64,000 bases of DNA from Coriobacteriaceae bacterium (GTDB lineage Bacteria > Actinomycetota > Coriobacteriia > Anaerosomatales > SLCP01). Made by a program: the position numbers and the translations under genes. Below, one piece after another: positions 44,020-52,474 of this stretch. Under the pieces are notes generated by a model. That model was not told the origin of the DNA, made no database searches, and saw only the letters and a list, made by a program, of their open reading frames with translations. Within the stretch, counting starts at the first letter, position 1; the number at the start of each line of letters is the position of its first letter. The stretch is taken from contig PWVH01000037.1 in NCBI GenBank assembly GCA_003563465.1, positions 1-64,000 of the forward strand, written 5' to 3'.

Positions 44020-44958
44020 CTAGGTCGGCTGTTCGTCATCATCCTCGTTCTCGACTTCCTCATCCGGTGTCTGAGGAGTATCGGCACCCGGCGCGGCCGA
44101 AGGTGGCTCTGCGCCAGAGACCGGGGGCCGGCTGGCGGGGGGCTCCGGAGGCTTCGGAGGTGCTGGGGGAGCAGGTGTCGCGGAAGGAGCCTGCGGTGGA
44201 GGGGGTTGCACGGAGGGAGTGTCGACGTGCGCACTAGACACAGGTGCACGGGCAAGCCCTGGCAGATCGTACGCCCGCGCAGCATACTGCCCGAAGAGAT
44301 GAGCGGCCATGAGCGCGCCTACGAATCCCGTGGCGCCACTGATGAAGAGTGAAGCTATGGTTCCCAGTATAGGGATGATCGAAAGCACGCCTCCGATGAA
44401 ACCTCCGATAAGAGTGGCACCAAGCAAGATGACGAAGCCCATGACCAGCGCTGTGAAGTAACCCGCATCGTGAGTCGAGAGCCGGCGCTTGATCTCTGCG
44501 AACGCGAAGAAGGTGCCGAACTGTTCGTGCATCGCGTAGTGGGTGAGCGCGGCTGCTGCGAAGATCCACACTGCGACCGCGTAGACAGCAGCGAGTGCGA
44601 ATGCAAGACACGCTCCGCCACTTGCAGCAGTGCCGAATCCACGCTCGAAGGCGTACGGGTCGGTGACAGCGAGACCTACGACGGGTATCAGACCGATCGC
44701 TGCGATGACGAGGGCGGGAAGCATGTATATCGAAAGTGCTATCGAAGCCAGAAGCCCACGTACCCAGAACCGTCCGAAAAGGCTCCATTCAGGCAGGGGC
44801 GTCTCCTTGCCGTGGGCACAGTTGCGGAGGTAGTCGAGATAGTATCCCGTGAGTGCGAAGCCCGTGAAAGGTATGACGGCCCATACTCCTCCCAATAGGG
44901 CTTTCGTGATCCAAGAGGGGTCTTTGAACGGCGCCCCTATCCCTCTGCCGATGTCCAT
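44020..44958 (-). CDS. DUF4013 domain membrane protein with Pro-rich tail
   Basis: A 312-residue protein of unknown function. Residues 1-225 hold the DUF4013 domain with about six helices: GGVWAVIPFTGFALTGYYLD, a cytoplasmic TPLPEWSLFGRFWVRGL, SIYMLPALVIAAIGLIPVVG, and Gly-rich helices up to FISGATGFVGALMAAHLFGQ. Residues 235-312 are a Pro/Ala-rich then acidic tail (PPPPQAPSATPAPPAPP, ending ENEDDDEQPT), likely disordered. Strong ribosome site GGGGAGGAG before ATG 44958. It runs convergent to ftsZ and divergent from pgeF; no functional link can be read. Confidence 0.8.
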   Translation of the reverse strand: MDIGRGIGAPFKDPSWITKALLGGVWAVIPFTGFALTGYYLDYLRNCAHGKETPLPEWSLFGRFWVRGLLASIALSIYMLPALVIAAIGLIPVVGLAVTDPYAFERGFGTAASGGACLAFALAAVYAVAVWIFAAAALTHYAMHEQFGTFFAFAEIKRRLSTHDAGYFTALVMGFVILLGATLIGGFIGGVLSIIPILGTIASLFISGATGFVGALMAAHLFGQYAARAYDLPGLARAPVSSAHVDTPSVQPPPPQAPSATPAPPAPPKPPEPPASRPPVSGAEPPSAAPGADTPQTPDEEVENEDDDEQPT

Positions 44959-45020
44959 CGCACTCCTCCCCGATCACGCCGCCGGCGGGGCCGACGGCTC
45001 GGTATCGACATGAGTGAGAG

Positions 45021-45026
45021 TATCAT
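45021..45026 (+). promoter_or_regulatory. Candidate -10 element for the pgeF-pst operon
   Basis: TATCAT (5 of 6) six bases ahead of ATG 45033. If this is the promoter, the message would be leaderless from 45033. No clear -35 or PHO-box repeat is visible before it. Confidence 0.35.
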
Positions 45027-45032
45027 TCCTTG

Positions 45033-45893
45033 ATGACGGAAGGGATGAGAACTGGCATGGATCCCATCGTTCAGCCTTCGCTTGAGCGTCGCCGAAGAGA
45101 TGACGGCGTCACGCTATGGACGGACCCCTCGCTCGCCTCGCTAGGTGTCATCGTGGCATTCAGCGAACGAGGCGGTGGAGTCAGCGCCGCTCCCTACGAT
45201 GGGCTGAACCTTGCCGGACACGTCGGCGATGAAGCCTCGGCGGTGGACACCAACCGCACACTCCTCTTGGATGCGTTGGGCATCAGTCGGCTCAGGAAGC
45301 GGCTTGTGACCGCCGAACAAGTGCACGGGGAAAGAGTTGGAGTAGTAGGTGAAGGCGAGGCAGGTTCTGGGGCCTTTGCTGGCGGTGGCGAGCCGCCCCT
45401 GCCTGCTTGCGACGTGCTCTTGACTTCTCAGCCGGATACTCCGCTTCTGATGCTTTATGCGGACTGCGTGCCCGTTGTGATGGTGGCATCAGGCTCACTT
45501 TGCGCGGTGTGCGTGGTACACGCCGGATGGCGGGGTGCCCTGGCCTCGCTACCGGGTAAGGCCGCGGTGGCTCTGTCCGAGCATGCGAAGTGCGCAGCAT
45601 CGGATCTGGTGGTATATGTGGGTCCTCACATCGCGGCTTGCTGCTATGAAATGGATGAAAATATCCTTTCGCATTTCTGCAACACATTTGATACCATCGG
45701 CGCGGTCGATGATCGACTCGATCTGACGGCAGCCATACGGGAGAGTCTCACGCGGGCGGGTGTGAATCAGACACGGATAGTAGAGGTGAACGAGTGCACC
45801 CGCGACCACACTGACAGGTTCTTCTCGTACCGCGCAAGTCCTTTGACGGGAAGGCACGGTGCACTAGCTGTGATCGCAAAGGCGCGTACATGA
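45033..45893 (+). CDS. pgeF: Peptidoglycan editing factor PgeF (multicopper polyphenol oxidase/laccase domain)
   Basis: YfiH/PgeF family, 286 residues. In E. coli the family removes L-Ser wrongly placed in the muropeptide precursor; purine nucleoside phosphorylase activity is also reported for relatives. Seen: GVSAAPYDGLNLAGHVGDEA, VTAEQVHGERV, MLYADCVPVVM, the metal-site VHAGWRGALA, YVGPHIAACCYEM, and FFSYRASPLTGRHGA. The start is uncertain (ATG 45033, 45045 or 45057; GGAAGGG at 45038-45044 would serve the last). Unlike the usual place after ftsZ on the same strand, a minus-strand gene intervenes. It overlaps pstS by 4 bases. Confidence 0.88.
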   Translation: MTEGMRTGMDPIVQPSLERRRRDDGVTLWTDPSLASLGVIVAFSERGGGVSAAPYDGLNLAGHVGDEASAVDTNRTLLLDALGISRLRKRLVTAEQVHGERVGVVGEGEAGSGAFAGGGEPPLPACDVLLTSQPDTPLLMLYADCVPVVMVASGSLCAVCVVHAGWRGALASLPGKAAVALSEHAKCAASDLVVYVGPHIAACCYEMDENILSHFCNTFDTIGAVDDRLDLTAAIRESLTRAGVNQTRIVEVNECTRDHTDRFFSYRASPLTGRHGALAVIAKART

Positions 45894-46768
45894 CGAGTCT
45901 ACGGCCCCGGCCGTTCGCGACACCGAGAATCCCGCACGCACCGATGTTTCTACGGGTGCTCATATGCGTGGCAACACTTCTTCTGGTCAGCAGTGCGGGC
46001 GGGTGTGATCGTGACCGCACTCTGGCGAACGAACTCGTTGTGACCGGTTCTACGACGATTCTACCGATAGCGGAGATAGCCGCCGACATGTACAGCGAGG
46101 TTCATCCCGGTCAGAGGGTGCTGGTGTCCGGGCTGGGCTCCTCGGCAGGCATCGAAACAGTCGCTTCAGGCTCATCGGACGTGGGCACCTCTTCGCGCGA
46201 CCTCAAACCGGCAGAAGAAGCCCTGGGGTTGCAAGATATCCCGATCGCATACGATGCGATCGCCGTCATCGTGAACCCCGACAATCCCGTCGGTGAGCTT
46301 ACCACCGATCAGATCCGGGCCATCTTCGCTGGCGAAATCGACAACTGGAGCGAAGTCGGTGGGCTGGACATGGAGATAGGCCTTGTGAATCGCGACGAAG
46401 CATCCGGCACGCGAGAGGCCTTCCAGAGAATCGTGATGGACGATACGCCGTTCGACCGAACCGCTGCCGTTCTTCCAGGAACAGGTCAGGTGCGCTCGGT
46501 TGTGGCGAACTCTCGAGGAGCGGTCGGATACATCTCACTCGGGTTCGTCAATGATGAGGTTCAGGTGGTTGCGATCGACGGCGTCTTCCCGACCATCGAG
46601 AGCGTGCTGATCGGCGAATATCCGCTCCAACGGCTGCTGCACTTCTTCACGCTAGGTGAGCCCACCGATCTAGCCGAGGCATACATCGATTTCGTTCTCT
46701 CCGAGGAGATACAAAGCACCATTGTCAAGGATGCCGGGTTCATCCCTATAGTTGGGAAGGTCCAGTAG
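45890..46768 (+). CDS. pstS: Phosphate-binding lipoprotein PstS
   Basis: Extracellular phosphate-binding component of the high-affinity Pst importer. It has 292 residues. Seen: signal segment MFLRVLICVATLLLVSSAGG with the lipid Cys at residue 39, phosphate loop VTGSTTILPIAEIAADMY, SGLGSSAGIETVASGSSDVG in part, SSRDLKP, IFAGEIDNWSEVGG, and the second phosphate motif NRDEASGTREAFQ. ATGA overlap with pgeF; the N-terminal 18 residues before Met19 may or may not be translated (ATG 45944 alternative). pstC begins on the base after its stop. Confidence 0.94.
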   Translation: MTSLRPRPFATPRIPHAPMFLRVLICVATLLLVSSAGGCDRDRTLANELVVTGSTTILPIAEIAADMYSEVHPGQRVLVSGLGSSAGIETVASGSSDVGTSSRDLKPAEEALGLQDIPIAYDAIAVIVNPDNPVGELTTDQIRAIFAGEIDNWSEVGGLDMEIGLVNRDEASGTREAFQRIVMDDTPFDRTAAVLPGTGQVRSVVANSRGAVGYISLGFVNDEVQVVAIDGVFPTIESVLIGEYPLQRLLHFFTLGEPTDLAEAYIDFVLSEEIQSTIVKDAGFIPIVGKVQ

Positions 46769-47692
46769 ATGTCCGAAGTGACCTCTGCTTCGACGAACTC
46801 TAGCCGAGGACTTCGGCTGGTATCGCGGCTCACCTACTACAAGGAGATGGCTCTGAAGAATCTGTTCCTTGTATGCGCCGGTGTTGCAGTCGCCGGGGTG
46901 TTTCTCATCTTCGCTTTCGTGGGAATACGAGGCTGGCCTATCTTTGTCGAAGTGGGTCCGTGGGCGTTTCTGGCCGGGCGGGAATGGAATCCGACAGATG
47001 GTGTGTTCGGCATACTCCCGCTCGTATACGGTTCTGTCGTGGTGATGCTCGGCGCTCTGGCCATCGGCACTCCGCTCGCTGTGGGAGCCGCTGTCTTTCT
47101 GAGCGAGATCGCGACTCCGCGCATCCGTGGGCTCGTGCGTCCGGCCGTCGAGCTTCTTGCCGGCATCCCCTCGGTGATATACGGGTTCTTCGGCCTGATC
47201 ATTTTGCGGCCGATCGTGGCCAATCTTACCGATGGACTCGGTTTTGGTGCGGTGACCGCATGGCTGATTCTGGCCATCATGATCGTGCCGACGATCGCTA
47301 CGCTTTCAGAAGACGCGTTGCGCTCGATTCCTCCCGGCATCCGTGAGGCCAGCTACGCGATGGGCGCCACGACTTGGCAGACGATCTACCGAGTACTTGT
47401 GCCAGCAGCCAAGATCGGAATCATAGACGCTGTCATCTTGGGTATGGGGCGAGCGATCGGCGAGACGATGGCCGTGCTCATGGTTGTCGGAAACGCCCCC
47501 GTTTTTCCAGAGACCATCGCTGATCCCATCGCCACGTTGACCACGCAGATCGTTATGGACATGCCCTATGCGACAGGCGATCATCGCACCGCGCTCTTCG
47601 GAATGGCGATCATTCTCTTCTTGGTTTCAATGGGTCTCGTGGCGCTCGTGCGCCTGATATCCCGGTTCCAGACGTCCATGGAGTCCGGATGA
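46769..47692 (+). CDS. pstC: Phosphate ABC transporter permease PstC
   Basis: First membrane subunit of Pst, 307 residues with six helices. Seen: WNPTDGVFGILPLVYGSVVV, ELLAGIPSVIYGFFGLIIL, the coupling-loop signature EASYAMGATTWQTIYRVLVP, and MGRAIGETMAVLMVVGNAP. ATG directly follows the pstS stop; ATGA overlap with pstA. Confidence 0.95.
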   Translation: MSEVTSASTNSSRGLRLVSRLTYYKEMALKNLFLVCAGVAVAGVFLIFAFVGIRGWPIFVEVGPWAFLAGREWNPTDGVFGILPLVYGSVVVMLGALAIGTPLAVGAAVFLSEIATPRIRGLVRPAVELLAGIPSVIYGFFGLIILRPIVANLTDGLGFGAVTAWLILAIMIVPTIATLSEDALRSIPPGIREASYAMGATTWQTIYRVLVPAAKIGIIDAVILGMGRAIGETMAVLMVVGNAPVFPETIADPIATLTTQIVMDMPYATGDHRTALFGMAIILFLVSMGLVALVRLISRFQTSMESG

Positions 47693-48516
47693 TCAATAAG
47701 AACATCACCAATGCCGTTGCGTTGACGCTCCTTTGGATCGCCGCTGTCTCCACGGTCGCCATACTCAGCACGGTGATTCTATACGTGGTATTGAACGGCA
47801 TCGGCGAACTCTCCCCGAAGTTCATCTTCACCTGGCCCGAGGGGGTGGCGGCAGAAGGCGGCATATGGCCGACAATCGTCTCGACCATGTATGTCACCGC
47901 GCTGGCGATGCTGATAGTCACCCCGATCGCGATACTCGCGGCCGTCTATCTTGCCGAGTACGCGGTGCAAGGCCGCCTCGTGGCAATCATCCGTTTCGCG
48001 GCCGACACGCTCGCGAGCGTGCCCTCGATCGTGATGGGTCTCTTCGGTCTGGCGCTCTTCGTCGAGGCGGCTGGAATAGGGTTTTCGATGCTGTCGGCAG
48101 CACTTGCTCTCTCCTTCTTGATGCTACCGATAGTGATGAGAGCCACCGAGGAGGCGATCCGTTCGGTGCCCAAGTACATACGCTGGGGCTCTTACGGATT
48201 GGGTGCGACTAAGTGGCAGACGGTCAGCCGTTCAGTCCTGCCCGCGGCTATGCCGAGGATAATCACGGGCATCATCCTGTCCACTGGTCGCGCCGTGGGC
48301 GAGACTGCCGTCGTCATCTACACGATGGGACAGGCGATAAACCTGCCGCTATCTCCTCTGGATTCTGGACGGCCAATGACGGTGCATCTCTACCTGCTCG
48401 CTATGGAAGGCATCAACCTGCCTGCGGCGTACGGTACCGCGTTGTTGCTGATGATTCTGATACTGGGTTTCAATCTGGGTGCTCGCTACTTCCTGCACCG
48501 GAACCGGAAGGCGTGA
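47689..48516 (+). CDS. pstA: Phosphate ABC transporter permease PstA
   Basis: Second membrane subunit, 275 residues. Seen: GGIWPTIVSTMYVTALAMLI, YLAEYAVQGRLVAIIRFAAD, LASVPSIVMGLFGLALFVEA, the coupling-loop RWGSYGLGATKWQTVSRSVL and ILSTGRAVGETAVVIYTMG. Overlaps pstC (ATGA) and is 4 bases from pstB. Confidence 0.95.
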   Translation: MINKNITNAVALTLLWIAAVSTVAILSTVILYVVLNGIGELSPKFIFTWPEGVAAEGGIWPTIVSTMYVTALAMLIVTPIAILAAVYLAEYAVQGRLVAIIRFAADTLASVPSIVMGLFGLALFVEAAGIGFSMLSAALALSFLMLPIVMRATEEAIRSVPKYIRWGSYGLGATKWQTVSRSVLPAAMPRIITGIILSTGRAVGETAVVIYTMGQAINLPLSPLDSGRPMTVHLYLLAMEGINLPAAYGTALLLMILILGFNLGARYFLHRNRKA

Positions 48517-48520
48517 AGTG

Positions 48521-49327
48521 ATGCCGTACTCTGCAGCTCCCCTTCCCGATTCCGGCCCCAACAAGATCGAGGTCACGGGTCTGGATTTCTACTACGGTGA
48601 CTTCCATGCCCTGACTGACATCACAGTCGTGATTCGCGAGAAGGCGGTGACGGCCTTCATCGGCCCTTCGGGATGTGGGAAATCTACCTTCATACGGTGT
48701 TTCAATCGTATGAACGACCTCATCCCAGGTGCTCGCGCAGAGGGGCTAATAGCTCTCGATGGGCAAGATGTGTACGCCCCCGATGTGGACCCGGTCGATC
48801 TTAGACGCCGCATAGGCATGATATTTCAGCAGCCGAATCCGTTCCCGATGTCAATCTATGACAACGTGGCTTTCGGGCCCCGTCTGCAGGGCGTGAAGAA
48901 GAAGGTCGAGCTTGACGAAGTCGTGCAGACATCCCTCGAACGGGCGAACCTGTGGAAGGAGACCAAAGACATCCTCGGCCGGAACGGTCTGGCGCTCTCA
49001 GGAGGACAGCAGCAGCGTCTCTGCATCGCACGCGTTCTGGCGGTGGAGCCCGAGGTGATGCTCATGGACGAACCGTGTTCGGCGATCGACCCGACTTCGG
49101 TGCAGAAGATCGAGGACCTCATGGCCGAACTCAAGGATCGCATCACCATAGTGATCGTGACGCACAACATGCAACAGGCTGCACGCGTGAGCGACTTCAC
49201 GGCTTTCTTCCTTCAGGAGGAGGCGGGTGAGGCGGCGGTACTCGTCGAGTACGATCGTACGGCACACATATTCACCAGTCCTACCGATCGCCGTACAGAG
49301 GATTACATCACCGGCCGCTTCGGTTAA
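48521..49327 (+). CDS. pstB: Phosphate ABC transporter ATPase PstB
   Basis: ATP-hydrolysing subunit of Pst, 268 residues. Seen: Walker A FIGPSGCGKSTFIRCFNRMN, Q-loop IGMIFQQPNPFPMSIYDNVA, signature LALSGGQQQRLCIARVLA, Walker B VMLMDEPCSAIDP, and switch His in IVIVTHNMQQAARVSD. All typical of PstB. ATG 48521 follows GGAAGG (48505-48510). Its final codons overlap the PHO-box-like repeat ahead of phoU. Confidence 0.97.
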   Translation: MPYSAAPLPDSGPNKIEVTGLDFYYGDFHALTDITVVIREKAVTAFIGPSGCGKSTFIRCFNRMNDLIPGARAEGLIALDGQDVYAPDVDPVDLRRRIGMIFQQPNPFPMSIYDNVAFGPRLQGVKKKVELDEVVQTSLERANLWKETKDILGRNGLALSGGQQQRLCIARVLAVEPEVMLMDEPCSAIDPTSVQKIEDLMAELKDRITIVIVTHNMQQAARVSDFTAFFLQEEAGEAAVLVEYDRTAHIFTSPTDRRTEDYITGRFG

Positions 49328-49339
49328 ACATCGGTGAAC
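49322..49339 (+). promoter_or_regulatory. PHO-box-like direct repeat before phoU
   Basis: Plus strand GGTTAAA, 4 bases, GGTGAAC; on the other strand GTTCACC and TTTAACC with an 11-base period. Streptomyces PhoP boxes are direct repeats of GTTCACC with that period; here one unit is perfect and one matches 5 of 7. It lies directly upstream of the -35 position of the phoU promoter candidate. Confidence 0.5.
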
Positions 49340-49364
49340 TGCAAGTTTGTTGCTTGTCGAGCGG

Positions 49365-49370
49365 TATAAT
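49365..49370 (+). promoter_or_regulatory. Candidate phoU promoter (-10 TATAAT)
   Basis: A perfect TATAAT, 43 bases before the phoU ATG. The -35 region (around 49342-49347, CAAGTT) is poor, as expected for an activator-dependent promoter. Confidence 0.55.
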
Positions 49371-49412
49371 GGGCCGAAAGTCCCTATGCATCCAAGGAGA
49401 CGGGCCGTAGCC

Positions 49413-50081
49413 ATGCGTGAAGGATTCAGGCAGGAACTCAAGGATTTGAAGGCCGAGGTGCTTTCTATCGGCCATGCTGTTACCGCGATGACGCGTGAGG
49501 CAGTCACCTCTCTGGTCGAGGGGGATGTGGACCTGGCTGATAAGGTGATCGCAGGCGACGACGAGATAGATCGGCGTACGCTCCAGGTCGAGGAGCACTC
49601 CCTGGAAGTCATCGCGACGCAGTTTCCGGTTGCGCGCGACTTGAGACTGCTTCACTCACTCACATATATCGCTCTACACTTGGAACGCATGGCTGATCTA
49701 GGAGTCAACATCGCCCGAGCCGCAAAACGCACTGCTCATCGTCGCGGACCACAAACGCTCTACGATTTGATAAAGGCGCAAGGGAATCTTGTTTCCCGAG
49801 TCCTCGATGCGACGTGTGAGGCGCTGCAGAAGAACGACCTAGAACTTGCGGGCAGGTTGCAGGACCTCGACGAGCCCATAGACCATCTCTACAAGCAGTT
49901 CTTCCGGGAGCTGGCCCGCCTTCACGATGAAGAGGATATCGAATGGGCGTCGTTGATGGTGCTTGCAAGCCGCTATCTGGAGCGCATCGCTGACAACGCT
50001 GTCGACATCGGTGAGCGAATAGCCTACCTGGTCACCGGTGAGTTCGACGCGCTGCACGATAGCGACGAGGAGAACAGCTGA
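49413..50081 (+). CDS. phoU: Phosphate signalling protein PhoU
   Basis: Two-repeat helical protein that links Pst transport to the phosphate two-component system. It has 222 residues. Seen: FRQELKDLKAEVLSIGHAVT, the metal-binding repeats DDEIDRRTLQVEEHSLEVIA and HLERMADLGVNIARAA (first) and RYLERIADNAVDIGERIAYL (second), both with the family E/DxxxD pattern. ATG 49413 with AAGGAG (49394-49399) 13 bases away; ATG 49386 is an in-frame alternative. No phoR/phoP pair is present here. Confidence 0.93.
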   Translation: MREGFRQELKDLKAEVLSIGHAVTAMTREAVTSLVEGDVDLADKVIAGDDEIDRRTLQVEEHSLEVIATQFPVARDLRLLHSLTYIALHLERMADLGVNIARAAKRTAHRRGPQTLYDLIKAQGNLVSRVLDATCEALQKNDLELAGRLQDLDEPIDHLYKQFFRELARLHDEEDIEWASLMVLASRYLERIADNAVDIGERIAYLVTGEFDALHDSDEENS

Positions 50082-50084
50082 GGT

Positions 50085-50762
50085 ATGGCGGTCATAAGCA
50101 CGCGATACGAAGCCGTTTGCAGACAGGTTGCGGACGCCGCGGATGCTTGCGGCCGGCGTGCAGAAGACGTGACGATCGTCGCGGTCACGAAGACGGTGGG
50201 CATTCCTGAGATACGGGCCGCGATCGCGGCGGGTATTCGCGATTTCGGCGAGAACAGAGTTCAGGAATTCACCGGCAAGTACGGGCTCTTTCCCGATGAG
50301 CGATGGCACTTCGTCGGCACGCTCCAGACGAACAAGGTAAAAGACGTATTGGGCAAGGCATGCCTGATACATTCGGTCGATTCGCTCAAGTTGCTTACCC
50401 ACATCGAAAGACGGGCCGCGGGACTGGAACTCGTACAGCCCGTGTTGCTTCAGGTCAACATCGCAGCCGAGGCAAGTAAACGTGGATTCTCACCTGTCGA
50501 TGTCCGTGAAGTGTTGGTGGATGCCTCACACATGAGTTCGGTCGAAGTCCGAGGCTTGATGACCATGGCGCCGTTGGCGCGTGCTGAAGACGTGCGCTGG
50601 GTGTTCAGGGAGCTTCGTGAACTACGCGATTCGCTACGCGCGATGCCGTTGGATGGGGTAGAGTTAGATGAACTTTCGATGGGCATGTCTGGCGACTTCC
50701 GTGTCGCGATCGAGGAAGGTGCCACGATTGTGCGTGTCGGAAGGGCGATCTTCGGCAGGTAG
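50085..50762 (+). CDS. yggS: PLP homeostasis protein YggS (alanine racemase-like fold)
   Basis: Pyridoxal-phosphate binding protein of the PROSC/YggS family, 225 residues, regulating PLP and amino acid pools rather than catalysing a known reaction. Seen: VTIVAVTKTVGIPEIRAAIA with the PLP Lys, DFGENRVQEF, WHFVGTLQTNKVK, IHSVDSLKLL, and the closing LDELSMGMSGDFRVAIEEGA plus VRVGRAIFG. It sits just before sepF, the standard actinobacterial order. Confidence 0.93.
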   Translation: MAVISTRYEAVCRQVADAADACGRRAEDVTIVAVTKTVGIPEIRAAIAAGIRDFGENRVQEFTGKYGLFPDERWHFVGTLQTNKVKDVLGKACLIHSVDSLKLLTHIERRAAGLELVQPVLLQVNIAAEASKRGFSPVDVREVLVDASHMSSVEVRGLMTMAPLARAEDVRWVFRELRELRDSLRAMPLDGVELDELSMGMSGDFRVAIEEGATIVRVGRAIFGR

Positions 50763-50784
50763 GCATGCGCGGTAGGAGGCTCCC

Positions 50785-51345
50785 GTGGGCCTGTGGCATA
50801 ACATCAAGGTGCGTCTCGGTCTCGCCGACGATTGGGACGAGGAGTACCAGGACTACTACGACGAAGACGATCGAGAAGAAGAGTTCACGGAATCTGGGAG
50901 TTCGGACGGGTTCTACGGTCGTGCGAGTGCATCGCACGAATCGCCCTATGGTGCCGACCGGAGATCTGTAAGGCGCCTCGAACGTGGATCGGATGCCGAT
51001 TGGGCATACGATGCTCCCACGCTGCGCCCGGTACCATCCGGAGCAGATGTGGCTCCGAGGACCCCTCAGCTCAGGATGCACATCACCGAGCCCAAAAGCT
51101 TCACCGAGGCAGAGGTCATCGCAGACAGATTCAAGTCCGGGACACCTGTGATCATGAACATGACGGCTACCAAGCCTGAACTTGCGAAGCGCCTGATAGA
51201 CTTCGCAAGTGGGCTCACCTACGGTCTCGATGGTGGCTTGCAGAAGATCTCCGACAAGGTGTTCATGCTCACCCCGGCCAATGTCGACGTATCCGCCGAG
51301 GACCGGAGGCACCTTCGCGACAAGGGCCTGTTCAACATGGAGTGA
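50785..51345 (+). CDS. sepF: Cell division protein SepF
   Basis: Cytoplasmic protein that anchors FtsZ to the membrane, 186 residues. Seen: a membrane-targeting amphipathic N-terminus (GLWHNIKVRLGLADDWDEEY), an acidic and low-complexity linker (about 25-95), and the SepF fold with FTEAEVIADRFKSGTPVIMN, RLIDFASGLTYGLDGGLQKI and DKVFMLTPANVDVSAEDR. GTG start after TAGGAGG (50773-50779). It would pair with the FtsZ C-terminal peptide encoded 7 kb upstream. Confidence 0.96.
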   Translation: MGLWHNIKVRLGLADDWDEEYQDYYDEDDREEEFTESGSSDGFYGRASASHESPYGADRRSVRRLERGSDADWAYDAPTLRPVPSGADVAPRTPQLRMHITEPKSFTEAEVIADRFKSGTPVIMNMTATKPELAKRLIDFASGLTYGLDGGLQKISDKVFMLTPANVDVSAEDRRHLRDKGLFNME

Positions 51346-51350
51346 ATCCT

Positions 51351-52175
51351 GTGAGCTTGCCACACTTGCGCATCGAAGGCACGCTAGCCGTTATCGGCGG
51401 CGGCAAGATGGGCGAGGCCATCACCGGTGGCCTTCTGGGATCGGGCATGCTCGAGCCTGGTTCGATCGTGGTCGCCGAGCCGGTCAGAGAGCGCAGAGAG
51501 ACGCTTTCGGCCGTCCACGGTGTCCGATGCGTCGCTCATGCGGCTGAAGCAACACAGGGGGCGGATATCGTTCTGCTTGCCGTAAAGCCTCAGGTTATAG
51601 ACGAGGTCGTGGCCGAAATCGCCGATGTCGTGAACAGCGCTCTTGTTATATCGATCGCTGCAGGCATCTCGTGTGCGCGTATCGAGTCTCATCTGCCGCC
51701 CAGTACTCCTGTCGTGCGCGTCATGCCTAACACTCCAGCCCTGGTGCGAGAGGGAATGAGCGTACTGAGCGCGGGCAGCCAGGCAGGAGCCGAGCATGTA
51801 GACTTGGTTCGCGGACTGTTCTCCGTGTTAGGCAAGGTCGTGGTGCTTGATGAAAGACACCAAGACGCTGCCACGGCGATTTCGGGTTCTGGTCCGGCGT
51901 ATGTCGCCCTGGTCATCGATGCGCTGGCACGTGCAGGCGTGCGTCACGGTCTGCCTCGGCATGTGGCCGAAGAACTCGCCGTCACCACCTTCGCTGGGAC
52001 CACCGCTCTTATCGAGCAGACAGGGCAGCATCCCGAAGAGGTCATCGACGGCGTCGCAAGTCCTGGCGGCACGACGATCGCAGCAATCGAGGCGCTCGAA
52101 GCCTTCGGAGTGAGAGCGGCCTTCTCGGCTGCCGTCGCCGTAGCGGTCGAACGCGCGAAGGAGTTAGGTTCGTGA
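51351..52175 (+). CDS. proC: Pyrroline-5-carboxylate reductase
   Basis: Last step of proline synthesis, 274 residues. Seen: NAD(P) loop LAVIGGGKMGEAITGGLLGS, VLLAVKPQVIDEVVAEI, RVMPNTPALVREGMSVLS, DAATAISGSGPAYVALVIDA, and the end TTFAGTTALIEQ with VASPGGTTIAAIEALEAFG. GTG 51351 lies 5 bases after GGAGTGA; GTG 51342 would overlap sepF. ProC between sepF and yggT is common. Confidence 0.95.
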   Translation: MSLPHLRIEGTLAVIGGGKMGEAITGGLLGSGMLEPGSIVVAEPVRERRETLSAVHGVRCVAHAAEATQGADIVLLAVKPQVIDEVVAEIADVVNSALVISIAAGISCARIESHLPPSTPVVRVMPNTPALVREGMSVLSAGSQAGAEHVDLVRGLFSVLGKVVVLDERHQDAATAISGSGPAYVALVIDALARAGVRHGLPRHVAEELAVTTFAGTTALIEQTGQHPEEVIDGVASPGGTTIAAIEALEAFGVRAAFSAAVAVAVERAKELGS

Positions 52176-52459
52176 CGCCGACGCTTATCCTCGTTCGCAT
52201 TCTAGACTTCTACTCACTTCTGATATTCATCTACGTGATCTTGTCGTGGTTTCCGATAAGAAGTGGAGGGGTGCTGACGGATATCTATCGTGTGTTGGGC
52301 AACGTGTGCGAACCTTACATCGGCATTTTTCGCCGGATCGTACCTGTGGCCAGCATGGGTGGCGGGGGGATAGACTTCTCGCCTCTGGTGGCGCTGCTCG
52401 TGCTACGCTATCTAGTCCGACCGGCGCTTGTCGCTCTCGTAGGAATGTCGGGTCTATAG
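52172..52459 (+). CDS. yggT: YggT family membrane protein
   Basis: A 95-residue protein with two helices (about 4-25 LILVRILDFYSLLIFIYVIL, and 66-92). Seen: ILSWFPIRSGG, YRVLGNVCEPYIGIFRRIVP and IDFSPLVALLVLRYL, the YggT signature. Function is unclear, with links to envelope and osmotic tolerance in some bacteria. GTGA overlap with proC, 15 bases before divIVA. Confidence 0.92.
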   Translation: MTPTLILVRILDFYSLLIFIYVILSWFPIRSGGVLTDIYRVLGNVCEPYIGIFRRIVPVASMGGGGIDFSPLVALLVLRYLVRPALVALVGMSGL

Positions 52460-52474
52460 GGAAGGACCATCACC

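Noticed and set aside
45785..45791. GGTGAAC inside pgeF as a PHO box for pstS
   Set aside because: There is no second unit at an 11-base spacing, and the bases encode a conserved segment (VEVNEC).
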